A stretch of DNA of 64,000 bases from CAWCTD01 sp963798455 (GTDB lineage: Bacteria > Acidobacteriota > Terriglobia > Bryobacterales > Bryobacteraceae), in assembly GCA_963798455.1 (NCBI GenBank), contig CAWCTD010000004.1, forward strand, positions 496,001-560,000, in the 5' to 3' direction. The notes under the pieces are model-generated. The model was not told the origin of the DNA and did no database searches. It saw nothing but the letters and a program-made list of their open reading frames with translations. Position 1 is the first letter of the stretch; each line of letters opens with the position of its first letter. The translations under genes and the position numbers were made by a program. Shown here piece after piece: positions 9,670 to 17,783 of the stretch.

Positions 9670-9755
9670 TCAATCTTCGGAACTTCCACTATAGCCCATG
9701 GCATCGTGCCAAGGTGACCGCCATCCATGGCCGCGATTCCATCCGTGGCCGCGAT

Positions 9756-10451
9756 TCAGGATGGCGAAGCTCCGCGCGTCAACACGTCGGCCAATTGCCT
9801 CGCGACGGGCTCACTGATCGGAAGGGAAAGCACTTTCCTGACCGTTTCTGCCGTGTCGAATGGCCGCGATTTCAGCAGGAACTGCCCATCCTCCCAGACC
9901 GCATAGCAGGCCTGCGGGAAGCCGTGCTTGGGCTGCCCGACACTCCCGGGATTGACGATCTGACGGCCGCCGAGAGTCGCTTGGAAGGGCAGATGAGTGT
10001 GGCCAACCAGGATCACGTCGGTGTCGACCCTACTGGCCTCCATCGCCCAGGTTGGGGATTTCGGAGGGCAGTACCTGTACAGAGGATCGGACGGAACCGC
10101 GTGGCACAGGAAAAACCGCCGTCCTTCGACCGTGCGTTCGGCCGTCAATGGGAGCTCTCGCAAGAATGCCTTCTGCTCGTCGCTCAAGACAGACTCCGAA
10201 TATGCTTGCATGGCTCGCGCCATCGCCCGAAAGGGCGCGGAACACTGGGGGTCCACCCCGTAGCCGACTGCATGATCGTGATTGCCGCGGACCACAACCG
10301 TTGCGTTCCGCCGAATGAAATCGACGACCTCACAGGGATTCGGGCCATAGTTCACAAGATCGCCCAAGACCCAGAGTTCGTCCCAGGGCGCAGTGATTGC
10401 CTGTAGGGCCTCGAGGTTTCCGTGAATGTCGGAGAGGATCGCGATCTTCAT
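9756..10451 (-). CDS. Metallophosphoesterase (YfcE/MJ0936-type phosphodiesterase)
   Basis: A 231-aa cytoplasmic calcineurin-like protein beginning MKIAILSDIHGNLEAL. Metal ligands follow in order: SDIHGN, LGDLVNYGPNP, RGNHDHAV, CHAVPSDP, VGHTHLPF and VNPGSVGQP. This is the small YfcE/MJ0936 type that hydrolyses phosphodiesters such as cyclic nucleotides, or nucleotide phosphoesters. The ATG at 10451 is chosen because the family starts there; a TTG three codons upstream is also open. It is divergent from the riboswitch B operon, and I see no riboswitch for it on its own strand. The natural substrate is unknown. Confidence 0.88.
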   Translation of the reverse strand: MKIAILSDIHGNLEALQAITAPWDELWVLGDLVNYGPNPCEVVDFIRRNATVVVRGNHDHAVGYGVDPQCSAPFRAMARAMQAYSESVLSDEQKAFLRELPLTAERTVEGRRFFLCHAVPSDPLYRYCPPKSPTWAMEASRVDTDVILVGHTHLPFQATLGGRQIVNPGSVGQPKHGFPQACYAVWEDGQFLLKSRPFDTAETVRKVLSLPISEPVARQLADVLTRGASPS

Positions 10452-10656
10452 AGGCCTCAAATAAGGTCCCTTGGGGGCAATTGGTCTTGTTGCTACGTCG
10501 CGGTTAAGGGCGGCGCGACATCACCACAACTTTCAAGCCCCACTATAGACCTCCTGTGCTATACCTCGCCAACCTGCCGAAGGGGGCGTTTCCGCGAGAG
10601 CCAGCGGGCCCCGAACGCTGTGGGCGCGTATTGCCGACTTTGCCGGTTGTTTCGGC

Positions 10657-10685
10657 TTGAACGCGGAAGCCCCATCCTGTAAACT
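10657..10685 (+). promoter_or_regulatory. Promoter for riboswitch B transcript
   Basis: TTGAAC (10657-10662), a 17-base spacer and TAAACT (10680-10685) make a sigma-70-like promoter. It ends eight bases before the riboswitch begins. Confidence 0.65.
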
Positions 10686-10693
10686 AAAAATAG

Positions 10694-10737
10694 CGGTGGA
10701 GTTCGCGTAACGCCGCCGAGCGGCCAATAACTCCTAT
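10694..10737 (+). promoter_or_regulatory. Fluoride riboswitch B
   Basis: P1 is GCG/CGC around GTGGAGTT; P2 is GCCGC/GCGGC with loop CGA; the 3' strand is CCAATAACTCCTA. GGAGTT in the P1 loop pairs perfectly with AACTCC. It precedes an antiporter remnant that shares its N-terminus with the gene behind riboswitch I, then the dynamin, uspA and pyk genes. Confidence 0.85.
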
Positions 10738-10821
10738 GGCGAGAGGCTGTAGGGGTTGTTCGCCAAGAGCCCTCCTGCAGTTGATCCCGCCCGACAGTTT
10801 GACACCGAGGAGTGGTTTGCT

Positions 10822-11041
10822 ATGGAAAGTGCGTGGCTGGTCGCCGTCCTCTGGTTGCCTCTCGCGCTGCTAGCAGTGCTGGTCTCGATCTGGCTTAGAA
10901 AGGTCAACTCGATGGTTCCTGTGCCAGCCGGAAATGACACCCAATCCGACTTGGCCCCCAGGGTTTGCGATCCGATGAGCGCGCCGATAATGAGTTGAGC
11001 CACCGTGCCGACTACAATCTCGGACAGGGCGGTCGATATGC
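10822..11041 (+). pseudogene. Antiporter remnant with an internal inversion
   Basis: The plus strand starts MESAWLVAVLWLPLALLAVL through IWLR, matching residues 1-26 of the intact antiporter at 54453. The next part of the protein (ISTALSEIVVGTVAQL to GTIELTFL) is not on the plus strand but on the minus strand, read from about 11041 down to 10900, and matches residues 27-75 of the intact protein. An inverted segment therefore follows the first 26 codons and the remaining 330 codons are missing. The riboswitch and promoter in front are well preserved. Function lost; the transcript now leads straight to the dynamin gene. Confidence 0.85.
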
Positions 11042-11145
11042 GGAGGCAAACGCCTTCTTTCTGCCCAGGCACCTGCTCTGCGGTGCTTGGGCTCGGGCCG
11101 ACGATTCACTCGCTGGCGCGGTCGGTTGAACATGGGAAGTGACGT

Positions 11146-13038
11146 ATGATCGACGCGTCGGACCTGCAAACAAAGCGGACGGGGACTGGCTCGAACGGAC
11201 GGCGTCACCATCCGCCGGTCATGAGGGCCGGGATAGCGCAGACCCGCGAGGACCTCATGGGGGTTCTGTCCTGCATCGAGAATGACGCAGTCCTGCGAGG
11301 GGAGCAGGTCGCGAGGCGAGGGATCTCGCTCCTGCGGCAGAAGGTCGAACAAAACCGCTTCTACCTGACAGTTGTGGGACAGTTCAAACGCGGCAAGACA
11401 TCGTTCCTCAACGCCTTGCTCGGGGCCGAGGTTCTGCCCGTTGCGATTCTGCCGCTGACCTCCGTGGTGACCAGCCTGCGGTATGGTGAGCGTCCGTGCG
11501 CCGAGGTCGTATTCCAGTCCGGAGCTCGATCCGCGATCGAACTCGGCGATCTTGCGGATTATGTCACCGAAAATGGGAACCCCAAGAACGTCAAAGCAGT
11601 GAGTCACGTTGAGGTGGCGTATCCGAGCGAGTACTTGCGCGGCGGGGTGGCTCTGGTCGATACGCCAGGAATTGGGAGCGTCTACACTCACAATACGCAG
11701 GTCACTTACGACTTCCTTCCCCAAGTCGACGCAGCCATTTTCGTAACTTCTCCCGAACCACCGATCAGCTCCGCCGAAATCGAATTTCTTTCCGACCTTA
11801 CCGTCCACGTCCGCAAGGTGTTCGTCGTATTGAACAAGACGGATCTGCTGAGCGACGGACAACTGCGGGAAATGGTCAACTTCACGCGGCAGTCTCTGCC
11901 CGCCAGCATGGCGGCGGGTCGGGATTCCTTTTTCACGGTTTCCTCGACCCGCGCCCTGCAGGCAAAACAACACGGCGACACCGTGCAGCTTGCCGCCAGC
12001 GGGTTTGCCGTTCTGGAGGAGAAGCTTGGGGAGTTCCTGGTTTCCGAGAAGAACGTGGTGTTCTACGCTTCGGTTGCCAGAAACACGCGGAAGCTGATCG
12101 CCGATCTCCGCCTCTCGATCGAGTTGCAAATCCGGGCGGCACGGATGCCGCTGGAGGAGTTGCGGACAAAGCTCGCCGAACTCGACCAGCATCTTAGACG
12201 CGCCGAGCAGGAACGAGAGGATAGCCAGGTTCTCCTCCAGAGCGGTGTGGCGCGCTTGTGCGGCCTCGTCGAGACGGAGGCGAGCAGGTTCGCCGAGGTG
12301 ATGGTGGAACCTCTTCGCGTCTCGATTCGGGATCGCATGAAGACCCTTGGTGCGCTCAGCCGCAAGGAGCAGGCATCGAAGATGGACAAGTTTCTGAAGG
12401 AGCGCATTGAAGGGCTTCTTGAGGGTTGGAGAACCCAGTTCGAGGGCCAGGCCGCCGAACATTTCCGGCAGGCTACCATCCGATTCGCAGACCACGTAAA
12501 CGAACTCATTGCCGACGTGCGCAGAACGGCGGGGTCCCTGTTCGGGTTCTCCGTGCTGAGTTTCGACGTGACGGAGGAACTGGCTGAACTGGAACCCTGC
12601 GGATACTTCACCGATCCCGTGCTCGACTGGGGCCTTGGAAGCGCGCCGCTCATGCTGCCGCCAGGATTCTTCCGGCGCTATCTGCTCCACGTGATGCTTC
12701 GGAAGGCTGAGTCTGAGTTGGAACGAAACGCCACCCGCGTCGCTTTCGACTACAAGAAACGCCTTAACAAGAGCCTCGCCCTGTTTCTCGAAGGAATGAC
12801 CGCGAAGCTCAACGAGACGATTGACGGCATACGCCGCGCGATGGGGAGCGCCCTCACCCGTCAGCAGGAGGGTTCCGCCACAGCGGGAATCCAACTTCAG
12901 GAACTGGAGACCATTCTCGCCAGGCTGGATGAATGCGACGAGAGCATTGGTCGTATCCTCGCGCGGTACGAAGGCGGCGAGAGCCAAACGGCCGCAGTTG
13001 GACCATGCACGATTGTTGGAGGGTCACACGGTGTTTAG
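11146..13038 (+). CDS. Dynamin-like GTPase 1, 630 aa
   Basis: G1 P-loop GQFKRGKTS is at residues 78-86, the G2-like Thr in LPLTSVVTS follows, G3 DTPGIGS is at 172-178 and G4 NKTD at 230-233. A long helical stalk comes next (EELRTKLAELDQHLRRAEQERED, about residues 325-420), then a C-terminal helical region with a hydrophobic patch (LGSAPLMLPPGFFRRYLLHVML), a candidate membrane-contact tip. This layout is that of bacterial dynamin-like proteins, which bind and remodel membranes in a GTP-dependent way. It is preceded by riboswitch B and followed, with an 8-base overlap, by uspA. It is one of five such genes here. Confidence 0.85.
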   Translation: MIDASDLQTKRTGTGSNGRRHHPPVMRAGIAQTREDLMGVLSCIENDAVLRGEQVARRGISLLRQKVEQNRFYLTVVGQFKRGKTSFLNALLGAEVLPVAILPLTSVVTSLRYGERPCAEVVFQSGARSAIELGDLADYVTENGNPKNVKAVSHVEVAYPSEYLRGGVALVDTPGIGSVYTHNTQVTYDFLPQVDAAIFVTSPEPPISSAEIEFLSDLTVHVRKVFVVLNKTDLLSDGQLREMVNFTRQSLPASMAAGRDSFFTVSSTRALQAKQHGDTVQLAASGFAVLEEKLGEFLVSEKNVVFYASVARNTRKLIADLRLSIELQIRAARMPLEELRTKLAELDQHLRRAEQEREDSQVLLQSGVARLCGLVETEASRFAEVMVEPLRVSIRDRMKTLGALSRKEQASKMDKFLKERIEGLLEGWRTQFEGQAAEHFRQATIRFADHVNELIADVRRTAGSLFGFSVLSFDVTEELAELEPCGYFTDPVLDWGLGSAPLMLPPGFFRRYLLHVMLRKAESELERNATRVAFDYKKRLNKSLALFLEGMTAKLNETIDGIRRAMGSALTRQQEGSATAGIQLQELETILARLDECDESIGRILARYEGGESQTAAVGPCTIVGGSHGV

Positions 13039-13453
13039 GCGAATCCTGGTAGCTCACGACGGCTCCGATCGAGCCCAAACAGCCTTTGACGCCGCCGTTA
13101 AGCTTGCCGTTGAATTGAATGCCAAACTCCATATGGTGAGCGTTGAGGAAGACCTGCCCCGCTACGCGGAGGACCTCGATGAGGTTCGGGAGGCGAAAGA
13201 GGAGAGCGACTTTTACTTTGACAAGCTGGCACTCCATTCCCGGCAGAGGGCATCGCTGAAGGGGCTTGAGATACAAACTACGATTCTTGTCGGTCATGCG
13301 GTCAAATCGATCGTGGAATTCGCCCGTGAACAACGATTCGACTTGTTGGTGGTTGGGTTTGCCGGGCACTCCAGCATTTACGAACATGTTTGGGGCGGAA
13401 CCTCCCACAACCTGTCACGTCTGGCCCCGTGCAGCGTCTTGGTGGTGAAATAG
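13031..13453 (+). CDS. Universal stress protein (UspA family)
   Basis: A 140-aa single Usp domain. The start is GTG at 13031, preceded by GGAGG eight bases upstream; it overlaps the dynamin stop. The protein reads FRRILVAHDGSDRAQTAFDAAVKLA at the start and ends GFAGHSSIYEHVWGGTSHNLSRLAPCSVLVVK, the family's nucleotide-binding G-2x-G-9x-G(S/T) type segment in slightly altered form. UspA is among the gene classes known behind fluoride riboswitches. It probably binds ATP or acts as a stress-signal module; its precise role is unknown. Confidence 0.9.
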   Translation: MFRRILVAHDGSDRAQTAFDAAVKLAVELNAKLHMVSVEEDLPRYAEDLDEVREAKEESDFYFDKLALHSRQRASLKGLEIQTTILVGHAVKSIVEFAREQRFDLLVVGFAGHSSIYEHVWGGTSHNLSRLAPCSVLVVK

Positions 13454-13454
13454 G

Positions 13455-14936
13455 ATGGCGGCTGACGCTCGTGCGACCAAAATCGTGGCCACTTTGGGGC
13501 CTTCCAGTGACTCTCCCGCTACGATCCGGCAGCTTCTGCTCGCGGGTGTCGACGTTTTCCGGCTCAACGCATCCTATGGGACACAGGATGAACACGCCAC
13601 TCGAATTCGGACCGTTCGCGGACTGTCCTCTGAGCTAAGGAAACACACCGGAATCTTGCTGGACCTACAGGGCCCGAAAATCCGTTTGGGGAGATTCGAA
13701 GGCGGACAAGCGACTCTTGCGATGGGGACCCGCTTTACAATCACGACACTGCCCGTCCTCGGGACCGCTGAGCTGGCCTCGACAACATATCAGAGCCTTG
13801 CCCGAGACGCCCGGCCGGGTGACCGGGTGCTGCTGGCGGACGGCGGCGTCGAACTTCGAGTTCTGAAGACCGACGACGTGTCCGTAATGTGCGAGGTAGT
13901 TTCCGGAGGAACGATTGGGGATAGCAGGGGTATCAACCTGCCGGGAGTTCGCGTCAGCGCGCCAGCCCTGACCGAAAAGGACATCGGCGATCTGGAGTTT
14001 GGGATCGGCCAGGGCGTCGACTTCGTTGCACTGTCGTTTGTCCGCACCGGGGAGGATGTCTGCCAATTGCGGCAACACCTGCAACGGTATAACGCTCGCT
14101 TGCCGGTGGTTTCCAAGATCGAGAAACCGGAGGCGTGGGTTCACTTCGAGGAGATCCTGGACCTCTCCGATGGCGTGATGGTTGCGAGAGGCGACCTGGG
14201 CGTCGAGACCGCGCTTGAGAAGGTGCCGGCAATGCAGAAGTCGATCATAGAAAAGGCGCGGCGGCGTGGGCGGTTTGTGATCACCGCCACGCAGATGCTT
14301 GAGTCCATGATCGACCACCCGACGCCCACCCGTGCGGAAGTAAGCGACGTGGCAAACGCCATCTACGATGGTACGGATGCGTTGATGCTGTCCGCTGAAA
14401 CAGCCCGCGGGAAATACCCGGTGGAATCGGTCCGGTTGATGACGGCAATCGCGGCGGAAACGGAGTCCAACATCCGCGTACTTGGGTTCACCGCTCTGCC
14501 GGAAAGCTCCGACAGAGACCATGCTCGTATCGTTGCCGAGGCGGCCTACCACGCAGCCCGATCGGCCGATGTGACCGCGCTGGTTGTGTTTACCGCCAGC
14601 GGATTTAGTGCAAAGCTGATTGCCCGCTACCGGCCGCCGGTCCCGATCTATGCTTTCACGCCGGATGAGGCCGTTGCGCGCCGATTGGCGCTCATCTATG
14701 GTGTAATTCCCCTGCTTGCCCCCAACGTCCAGTCTACGGACGAGATGCTGCGTCTCATGGAGCATGCGCTGATCGAGACGGGACGGCTAAGACTGAACGA
14801 TGACGTCGTCTTCGTGGCGGGACAGCCGGTCGGGGTGGCGGGCACGACGAACCTGATCAAACTGCATTCACTAGGCGCCCCGCAACAAATGAGACAAGAG
14901 AAACGTACGGAAGACTTGATTGCCGCGGCAACTTGA
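13455..14936 (+). CDS. pyk: Pyruvate kinase
   Basis: A 493-aa pyruvate kinase (PEP + ADP to pyruvate + ATP). Key motifs: TKIVATLGPSS, FRLNASYG, LLDLQGPKIRLG, the active-site lysine region VVSKIEKPEAW, DGVMVARGDLGVE, ATQMLESMI and ANAIYDGTDALMLSAETARGKYP. The normal MNxSHG is LNASYG here, so the usual His is Tyr. It starts one base after the uspA stop. Pyruvate kinase is fluoride-sensitive and can even phosphorylate fluoride, so placing a copy in a fluoride operon is consistent with replacing an inhibited glycolytic step. Confidence 0.93.
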   Translation: MAADARATKIVATLGPSSDSPATIRQLLLAGVDVFRLNASYGTQDEHATRIRTVRGLSSELRKHTGILLDLQGPKIRLGRFEGGQATLAMGTRFTITTLPVLGTAELASTTYQSLARDARPGDRVLLADGGVELRVLKTDDVSVMCEVVSGGTIGDSRGINLPGVRVSAPALTEKDIGDLEFGIGQGVDFVALSFVRTGEDVCQLRQHLQRYNARLPVVSKIEKPEAWVHFEEILDLSDGVMVARGDLGVETALEKVPAMQKSIIEKARRRGRFVITATQMLESMIDHPTPTRAEVSDVANAIYDGTDALMLSAETARGKYPVESVRLMTAIAAETESNIRVLGFTALPESSDRDHARIVAEAAYHAARSADVTALVVFTASGFSAKLIARYRPPVPIYAFTPDEAVARRLALIYGVIPLLAPNVQSTDEMLRLMEHALIETGRLRLNDDVVFVAGQPVGVAGTTNLIKLHSLGAPQQMRQEKRTEDLIAAAT

Positions 14937-14945
14937 GAAATCAAT

Positions 14946-15734
14946 ATGGCACCGGTCGCCAAAGGTTCGCAGTGCGGGACTTACATGGATCTACGGCCAC
15001 CTCTGATCGGTCTGGCGCGTGAGCGGCAGACGGTGCTGAATGCCGTCGAGCAGCGGCAGTCCTTGCTCGTGCTTGGCCCCGGCGGAAGCGGAAAAACCGC
15101 TCTCGTTCAATCGGTGCTGGAGGCTGAATCGCGCCAGGAGGCTCCGCTTTATGTCGCACAATTCGAAACTCCCCACGATCTCCTCGTCATGATCGCCCGG
15201 GCGCTGCTCCGGTCCGGACACAGGTCGTTTCGCCGCACGGCCTCCTCAGGTTCCGACTGGGAAAAGTGGCTCGACTGCCAGACGAGCATCCATTTGAAGG
15301 GACTTCTCTGGGAGTCTTTGGAAGCGGAGCCGAGGACGCTCATCCTTGACGGTGTAAACAGGGCTGGCCATCAGACGTATCGTTTTCTCCAGCGGCTTTA
15401 CTTTGCGCCAGGAATAGCCATGATCGCGACGGCGCGGGACCATTTGCATCTCGGTGACTTGGGACGGCTCTTCTGGGATCCAAGAAAGACACTTCATGTT
15501 CAGCCCTTGTCGAACGGAGAAGCTCTTCAGTTGTTTGAGACCGCAGCAGACCATTTCGGACTCCGCCGTCTGCACCTGGATGAATTCCGGGAGAAGGTTC
15601 TGGAATGTGCCGAGGGAAATCCGGGAGATATCATCGAAATGTGCCGGCTGGCGGCGCACCCGCAGTACGTGTCCGGGAGGTACATCAAGTTCGCTCTGAT
15701 CCGGATCGACGCCGTGATGAAACGTCTTGGGTAA
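14946..15734 (+). CDS. P-loop ATPase of unknown role, 262 aa
   Basis: Walker A GPGGSGKTA is at residues about 42-50 and Walker B TLILDGVNRA at about 126-135, followed by an arginine in IATARDHL at a sensor position and a small helical lid. This resembles AAA/STAND-type switch ATPases, but no effector domain is attached. An alternative start at 14985 (MDLRPPLIGL) would remove a 13-residue lead. It follows pyk by nine bases and is probably in the riboswitch B operon. It could work with the tiny Cys-rich protein encoded at its 3' end. Confidence 0.7.
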   Translation: MAPVAKGSQCGTYMDLRPPLIGLARERQTVLNAVEQRQSLLVLGPGGSGKTALVQSVLEAESRQEAPLYVAQFETPHDLLVMIARALLRSGHRSFRRTASSGSDWEKWLDCQTSIHLKGLLWESLEAEPRTLILDGVNRAGHQTYRFLQRLYFAPGIAMIATARDHLHLGDLGRLFWDPRKTLHVQPLSNGEALQLFETAADHFGLRRLHLDEFREKVLECAEGNPGDIIEMCRLAAHPQYVSGRYIKFALIRIDAVMKRLG

Positions 15735-15879
15735 CGGACATGACAGGCAGGCGACGGGCAACTGGACGGAAGAGGTCGTGACGCAGTTTTGCCCCGAGTG
15801 CTGGAGCAAGATCGAACCCGTTAAGATCATGCGTACCCACTGTGGGTGTGATCTGACGGGCATTCCGAAAGGCCAATGA
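15727..15879 (+). CDS. Possible 50-aa zinc-ribbon protein
   Basis: A TTG start at 15727 overlaps the ATPase stop by eight bases. The frame encodes VVTQFCPECWSKIEPVKIM and HCGCDLTG. The CPEC and HCGC pairs, 16 residues apart, look like a zinc ribbon. A GTG inside the frame could also start it. The overlap suggests translational coupling to the ATPase. Existence is uncertain because the start codon is weak. Confidence 0.4.
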   Translation: MGNGHDRQATGNWTEEVVTQFCPECWSKIEPVKIMRTHCGCDLTGIPKGQ

Positions 15880-16033
15880 GGAGAACCTCATTGCGCGCCA
15901 TCTGCGACGGAATCGCCATGGGGCGCTTCGGCAGCGTTCGGGCACTGATTCAGGAGGCGGCTCCGAGGACCATCGTCCCACCGGCGTTCGGCGATGATAC
16001 TACCGAAGCCGGTGTTCCGAAGAACGCAGGATC

Positions 16034-16059
16034 TGTACGCTGGTCTCCGCCAGCGTACA
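16034..16059 (+). promoter_or_regulatory. Perfect hairpin abutting the QueE-like start codon
   Basis: TGTACGCTGG and CCAGCGTACA form a perfect 10-bp stem with a TCTCCG loop, ending four bases before the ATG at 16064. No Shine-Dalgarno sequence is visible outside it. It could block translation, act as a terminator remnant, or be a protein site. Confidence 0.55.
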
Positions 16060-16063
16060 CCAC

Positions 16064-16660
16064 ATGAAACTGTACGCGATCGCAGAAATGTTCTACTCGC
16101 TCCAGAGCGAGGGCGTACGTGCAGGAACGCCGGCAGTCTTCATCCGCTTTGCAGAGTACAACCTCACGGGCCGGAAGAATGCCGCCGGCTTTGATTGCGG
16201 GGCCGAGGTTCTGATACGCGATCGCTTGACCGCAGAAGAAGTCGCCAAGCTGGCGCGAATATGCAACTTCCGCTGCGACTGGGTCGTCCTGACTGGCGGC
16301 GAGCCGGCGCTCCAACTCGATGCGGACCTGGTACAGGCCCTGCATGCGGTTGGCTTCAGCATCGCGATCGAGACGAACGGAACAATCGCGCTCGACCAGT
16401 TTTCAGTGGAATGGGTGACGGTTTCACCTAAACTAGGCGCTGAGCTTCGCGTGGGATACGCCGACGAGATCAGGTACGTCATCCAGCACGGTGATCCGAT
16501 CCCGTCGCCCCTAATCCCGGCCGGTCATTGCGTCCTGTCGCCTGCAGTCGACGGCGACCGTCTTGACCCGAAAGACCTAGAGTGGTGCATTCAGATCGTA
16601 AAGGACAACCCTCAATGGCGGCTCTCAGTTCAGCAACACAAAACCTGGAAGATCGGGTAG
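16064..16660 (+). CDS. QueE-like protein lacking its iron-sulfur cysteines
   Basis: The 198-aa frame matches 7-carboxy-7-deazaguanine synthase (queuosine pathway) in KLYAIAEMFYSLQSEG, GTPAVFIRFA, WVVLTGGEPALQLD, IAIETNGT, WVTVSPK and the C-terminal SVQQHKTWKIG. The cluster segment expected as AGCNLxC...CDT reads AEYNL...FDCGAE, so only one of three radical-SAM cysteines remains, while the GGEP SAM motif is intact. It probably cannot bind a 4Fe-4S cluster and is either a decaying gene or a repurposed one. A strong hairpin covers its translation start. No other queuosine gene is nearby. Confidence 0.75.
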   Translation: MKLYAIAEMFYSLQSEGVRAGTPAVFIRFAEYNLTGRKNAAGFDCGAEVLIRDRLTAEEVAKLARICNFRCDWVVLTGGEPALQLDADLVQALHAVGFSIAIETNGTIALDQFSVEWVTVSPKLGAELRVGYADEIRYVIQHGDPIPSPLIPAGHCVLSPAVDGDRLDPKDLEWCIQIVKDNPQWRLSVQQHKTWKIG

Positions 16661-16679
16661 CGGCGCACCGCGGCGCTAG

Positions 16680-16895
16680 CGTCCAAGTCTGACCGACCTC
16701 GCTGAGGCGATTGAGCGAGTCGAGGGCGTCCAGGCGGTGAACATCGCCATTGCAGAAATCGACATCGAGATCGTCGGGACGAATTTGGCCGTCGGCCGTC
16801 GGAGGCCAAATCGACTCTCGGCGATCGTCAAGGCGATCGAATCGAAGGGCGCCGGCTGCACAGTATCTATCAAATTGCCTGCGGCAGCCGGATAG
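16680..16895 (+). pseudogene. DUF211 remnant
   Basis: The plus-strand frame reads RPSLTDLAEAIERVEGVQAV followed by NIAIAEIDIEI, then AIVKAIESKGA and the stop. This follows the DUF211 pattern (PSLVELAxxLsxVegVxgVNI, xEiD, IxeaIEelGaxIhSID). The first dozen residues are replaced by an in-frame TAG at 16677-16679, there is no start codon, and the C-terminal IHSIDE motif has degraded. Judged a dead fragment. Confidence 0.6.
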
Positions 16896-16975
16896 TCGAG
16901 CGCGTCAAGAGGAAGCGGTGAGACCTGTAGCGTGGCTGTTTCGCCGCCAGGTAAAGAACACACATCCCACCCGCG

Positions 16976-17077
16976 GACCTGCTGCGGCGGTCGGTGTCCG
17001 GCCGCTTGGCTGGCTACGAAGACGTGAACGACGCGGAACGCCTCTCGCAAGACCCGACCTTCCGGCTGCAAGGCTAG
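16976..17077 (+). mobile_element. IS1380-family transposase fragment
   Basis: A 33-codon frame reads DLLRRSVSGRLAGYEDVNDA and continues ERLSQDPTFRL before a stop. This is the conserved LRQSVYSRLAGYEDVNDAERLSxDPTFR segment of IS1380-type DDE transposases. No ends or other parts of the transposase remain, so it is a footprint of past IS activity. Confidence 0.75.
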
Positions 17078-17092
17078 GGCATCACTCAGCGT

Positions 17093-17431
17093 TTATGGTG
17101 GAGGCGGGACGACAAAGCGTAAGATAACAAGCGCTGAAATGACCGAGAGCCCCACGACAAACAGGAAGGCACTCAGCGCTCCACGGAGGGCCATCGATCG
17201 GGCCTTGGCATGTTCGAAATGATGGATGTACTCCCGATAAAAAATGATGTAGACCATCAGGCTTGCCAGTGCTCCAAAGAGCACGCCCATAGAAAGAGAG
17301 ATTTTGATCAAGGGCATCCGCAATTGAGCCAGGATTTCCGGTTTGGCCTCCTGGCCAACATCGATTGTACGTCCAAGGGCCTCCCTCGGAGCCGCTTCTC
17401 TTGTGCTTTCCATCCCCTGCGACCCTTTCAT
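17093..17431 (-). CDS. Small two-span membrane protein, 112 aa
   Basis: After a charged N-terminus of about 38 residues there are two hydrophobic helices (ISLSMGVLFGALASLMVYIIF and a second near ALSAFLFVVGLSVISALVILRF) joined by a basic and His-containing loop, YREYIHHFEHAKARS. It ends in four prolines. An internal Met at residue 7 is an alternative start. It stands alone on the minus strand and I recognise no family. Confidence 0.55.
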   Translation of the reverse strand: MKGSQGMESTREAAPREALGRTIDVGQEAKPEILAQLRMPLIKISLSMGVLFGALASLMVYIIFYREYIHHFEHAKARSMALRGALSAFLFVVGLSVISALVILRFVVPPPP

Positions 17432-17687
17432 GGGCCGCCAGTGCCGCTAGGGATCGAACGGCCTGTCGTGGTCGTCGTGTGCGCATGGGCGATGGCGTTT
17501 GGCCTGGGTGAGCACCGCGCGTTGCCGGCGCGGGATCTAACAGAGGGTCTGAGGATCGTCGCCGGACGCGGTGTTTCTCACGAGGTCAGCAGCGCGCAAA
17601 GTGCCAGACGGTGCGCCCATTGGAAAGGTGGCGGGGATCAACCCTGCAAGAGGGGCGGGCCGTGCCGTCACCGCACGCAGCCCGTCA
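17432..17687. other. Intergenic stretch without a recognised gene
   Basis: An open plus frame with LPARDLTEGLRIVAGRGVSHE runs through part of it but shows no start context or family I can name. It may hold a decayed gene. Confidence 0.4.
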
Positions 17688-17717
17688 TTGACAGGCAATC
17701 CGGCGTCCTGGGATACT
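17688..17717 (+). promoter_or_regulatory. Promoter for riboswitch C transcript
   Basis: TTGACA (17688-17693), an 18-base spacer and GATACT (17712-17717). It ends about 11 bases before the aptamer. Confidence 0.7.
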
Positions 17718-17728
17718 GAAGGTAGCGT

Positions 17729-17783
17729 GGGTGTTGGAGTCCACCGCTAACCGCCTCTCTCATAGGGGAAGATGACTCCTACC
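17729..17783 (+). promoter_or_regulatory. Fluoride riboswitch C upstream of the MutS pair
   Basis: P1 is GGTG/CACC around TTGGAGTC, then GCTAACCG, P2 CCTC/GGGG, then AGATGACTCCTACC. GGAGTC pairs perfectly with GACTCC, a compensatory change from GGAGTT/AACTCC in other copies. Downstream, ACTCCT (17775-17780) can instead pair with AGGAGT (17801-17806), giving a competing hairpin. A leader of about 220 bases follows before the first CDS, with GC-rich hairpins and no ORF I trust. Confidence 0.9.

Noticed and set aside
10461..10560. Minus-strand GGTGATGTCGCG...CTTAACCGCG resembling the start of a fluoride riboswitch before the phosphodiesterase gene
   Set aside because: There is no GATNACTCC strand afterwards and no pseudoknot partner, so the match is only partial.
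17430..17530. GGGCGATGGCGTTTGGCC resembling a riboswitch P1
   Set aside because: No AACCG strand, P2 or CTCC tail follows.
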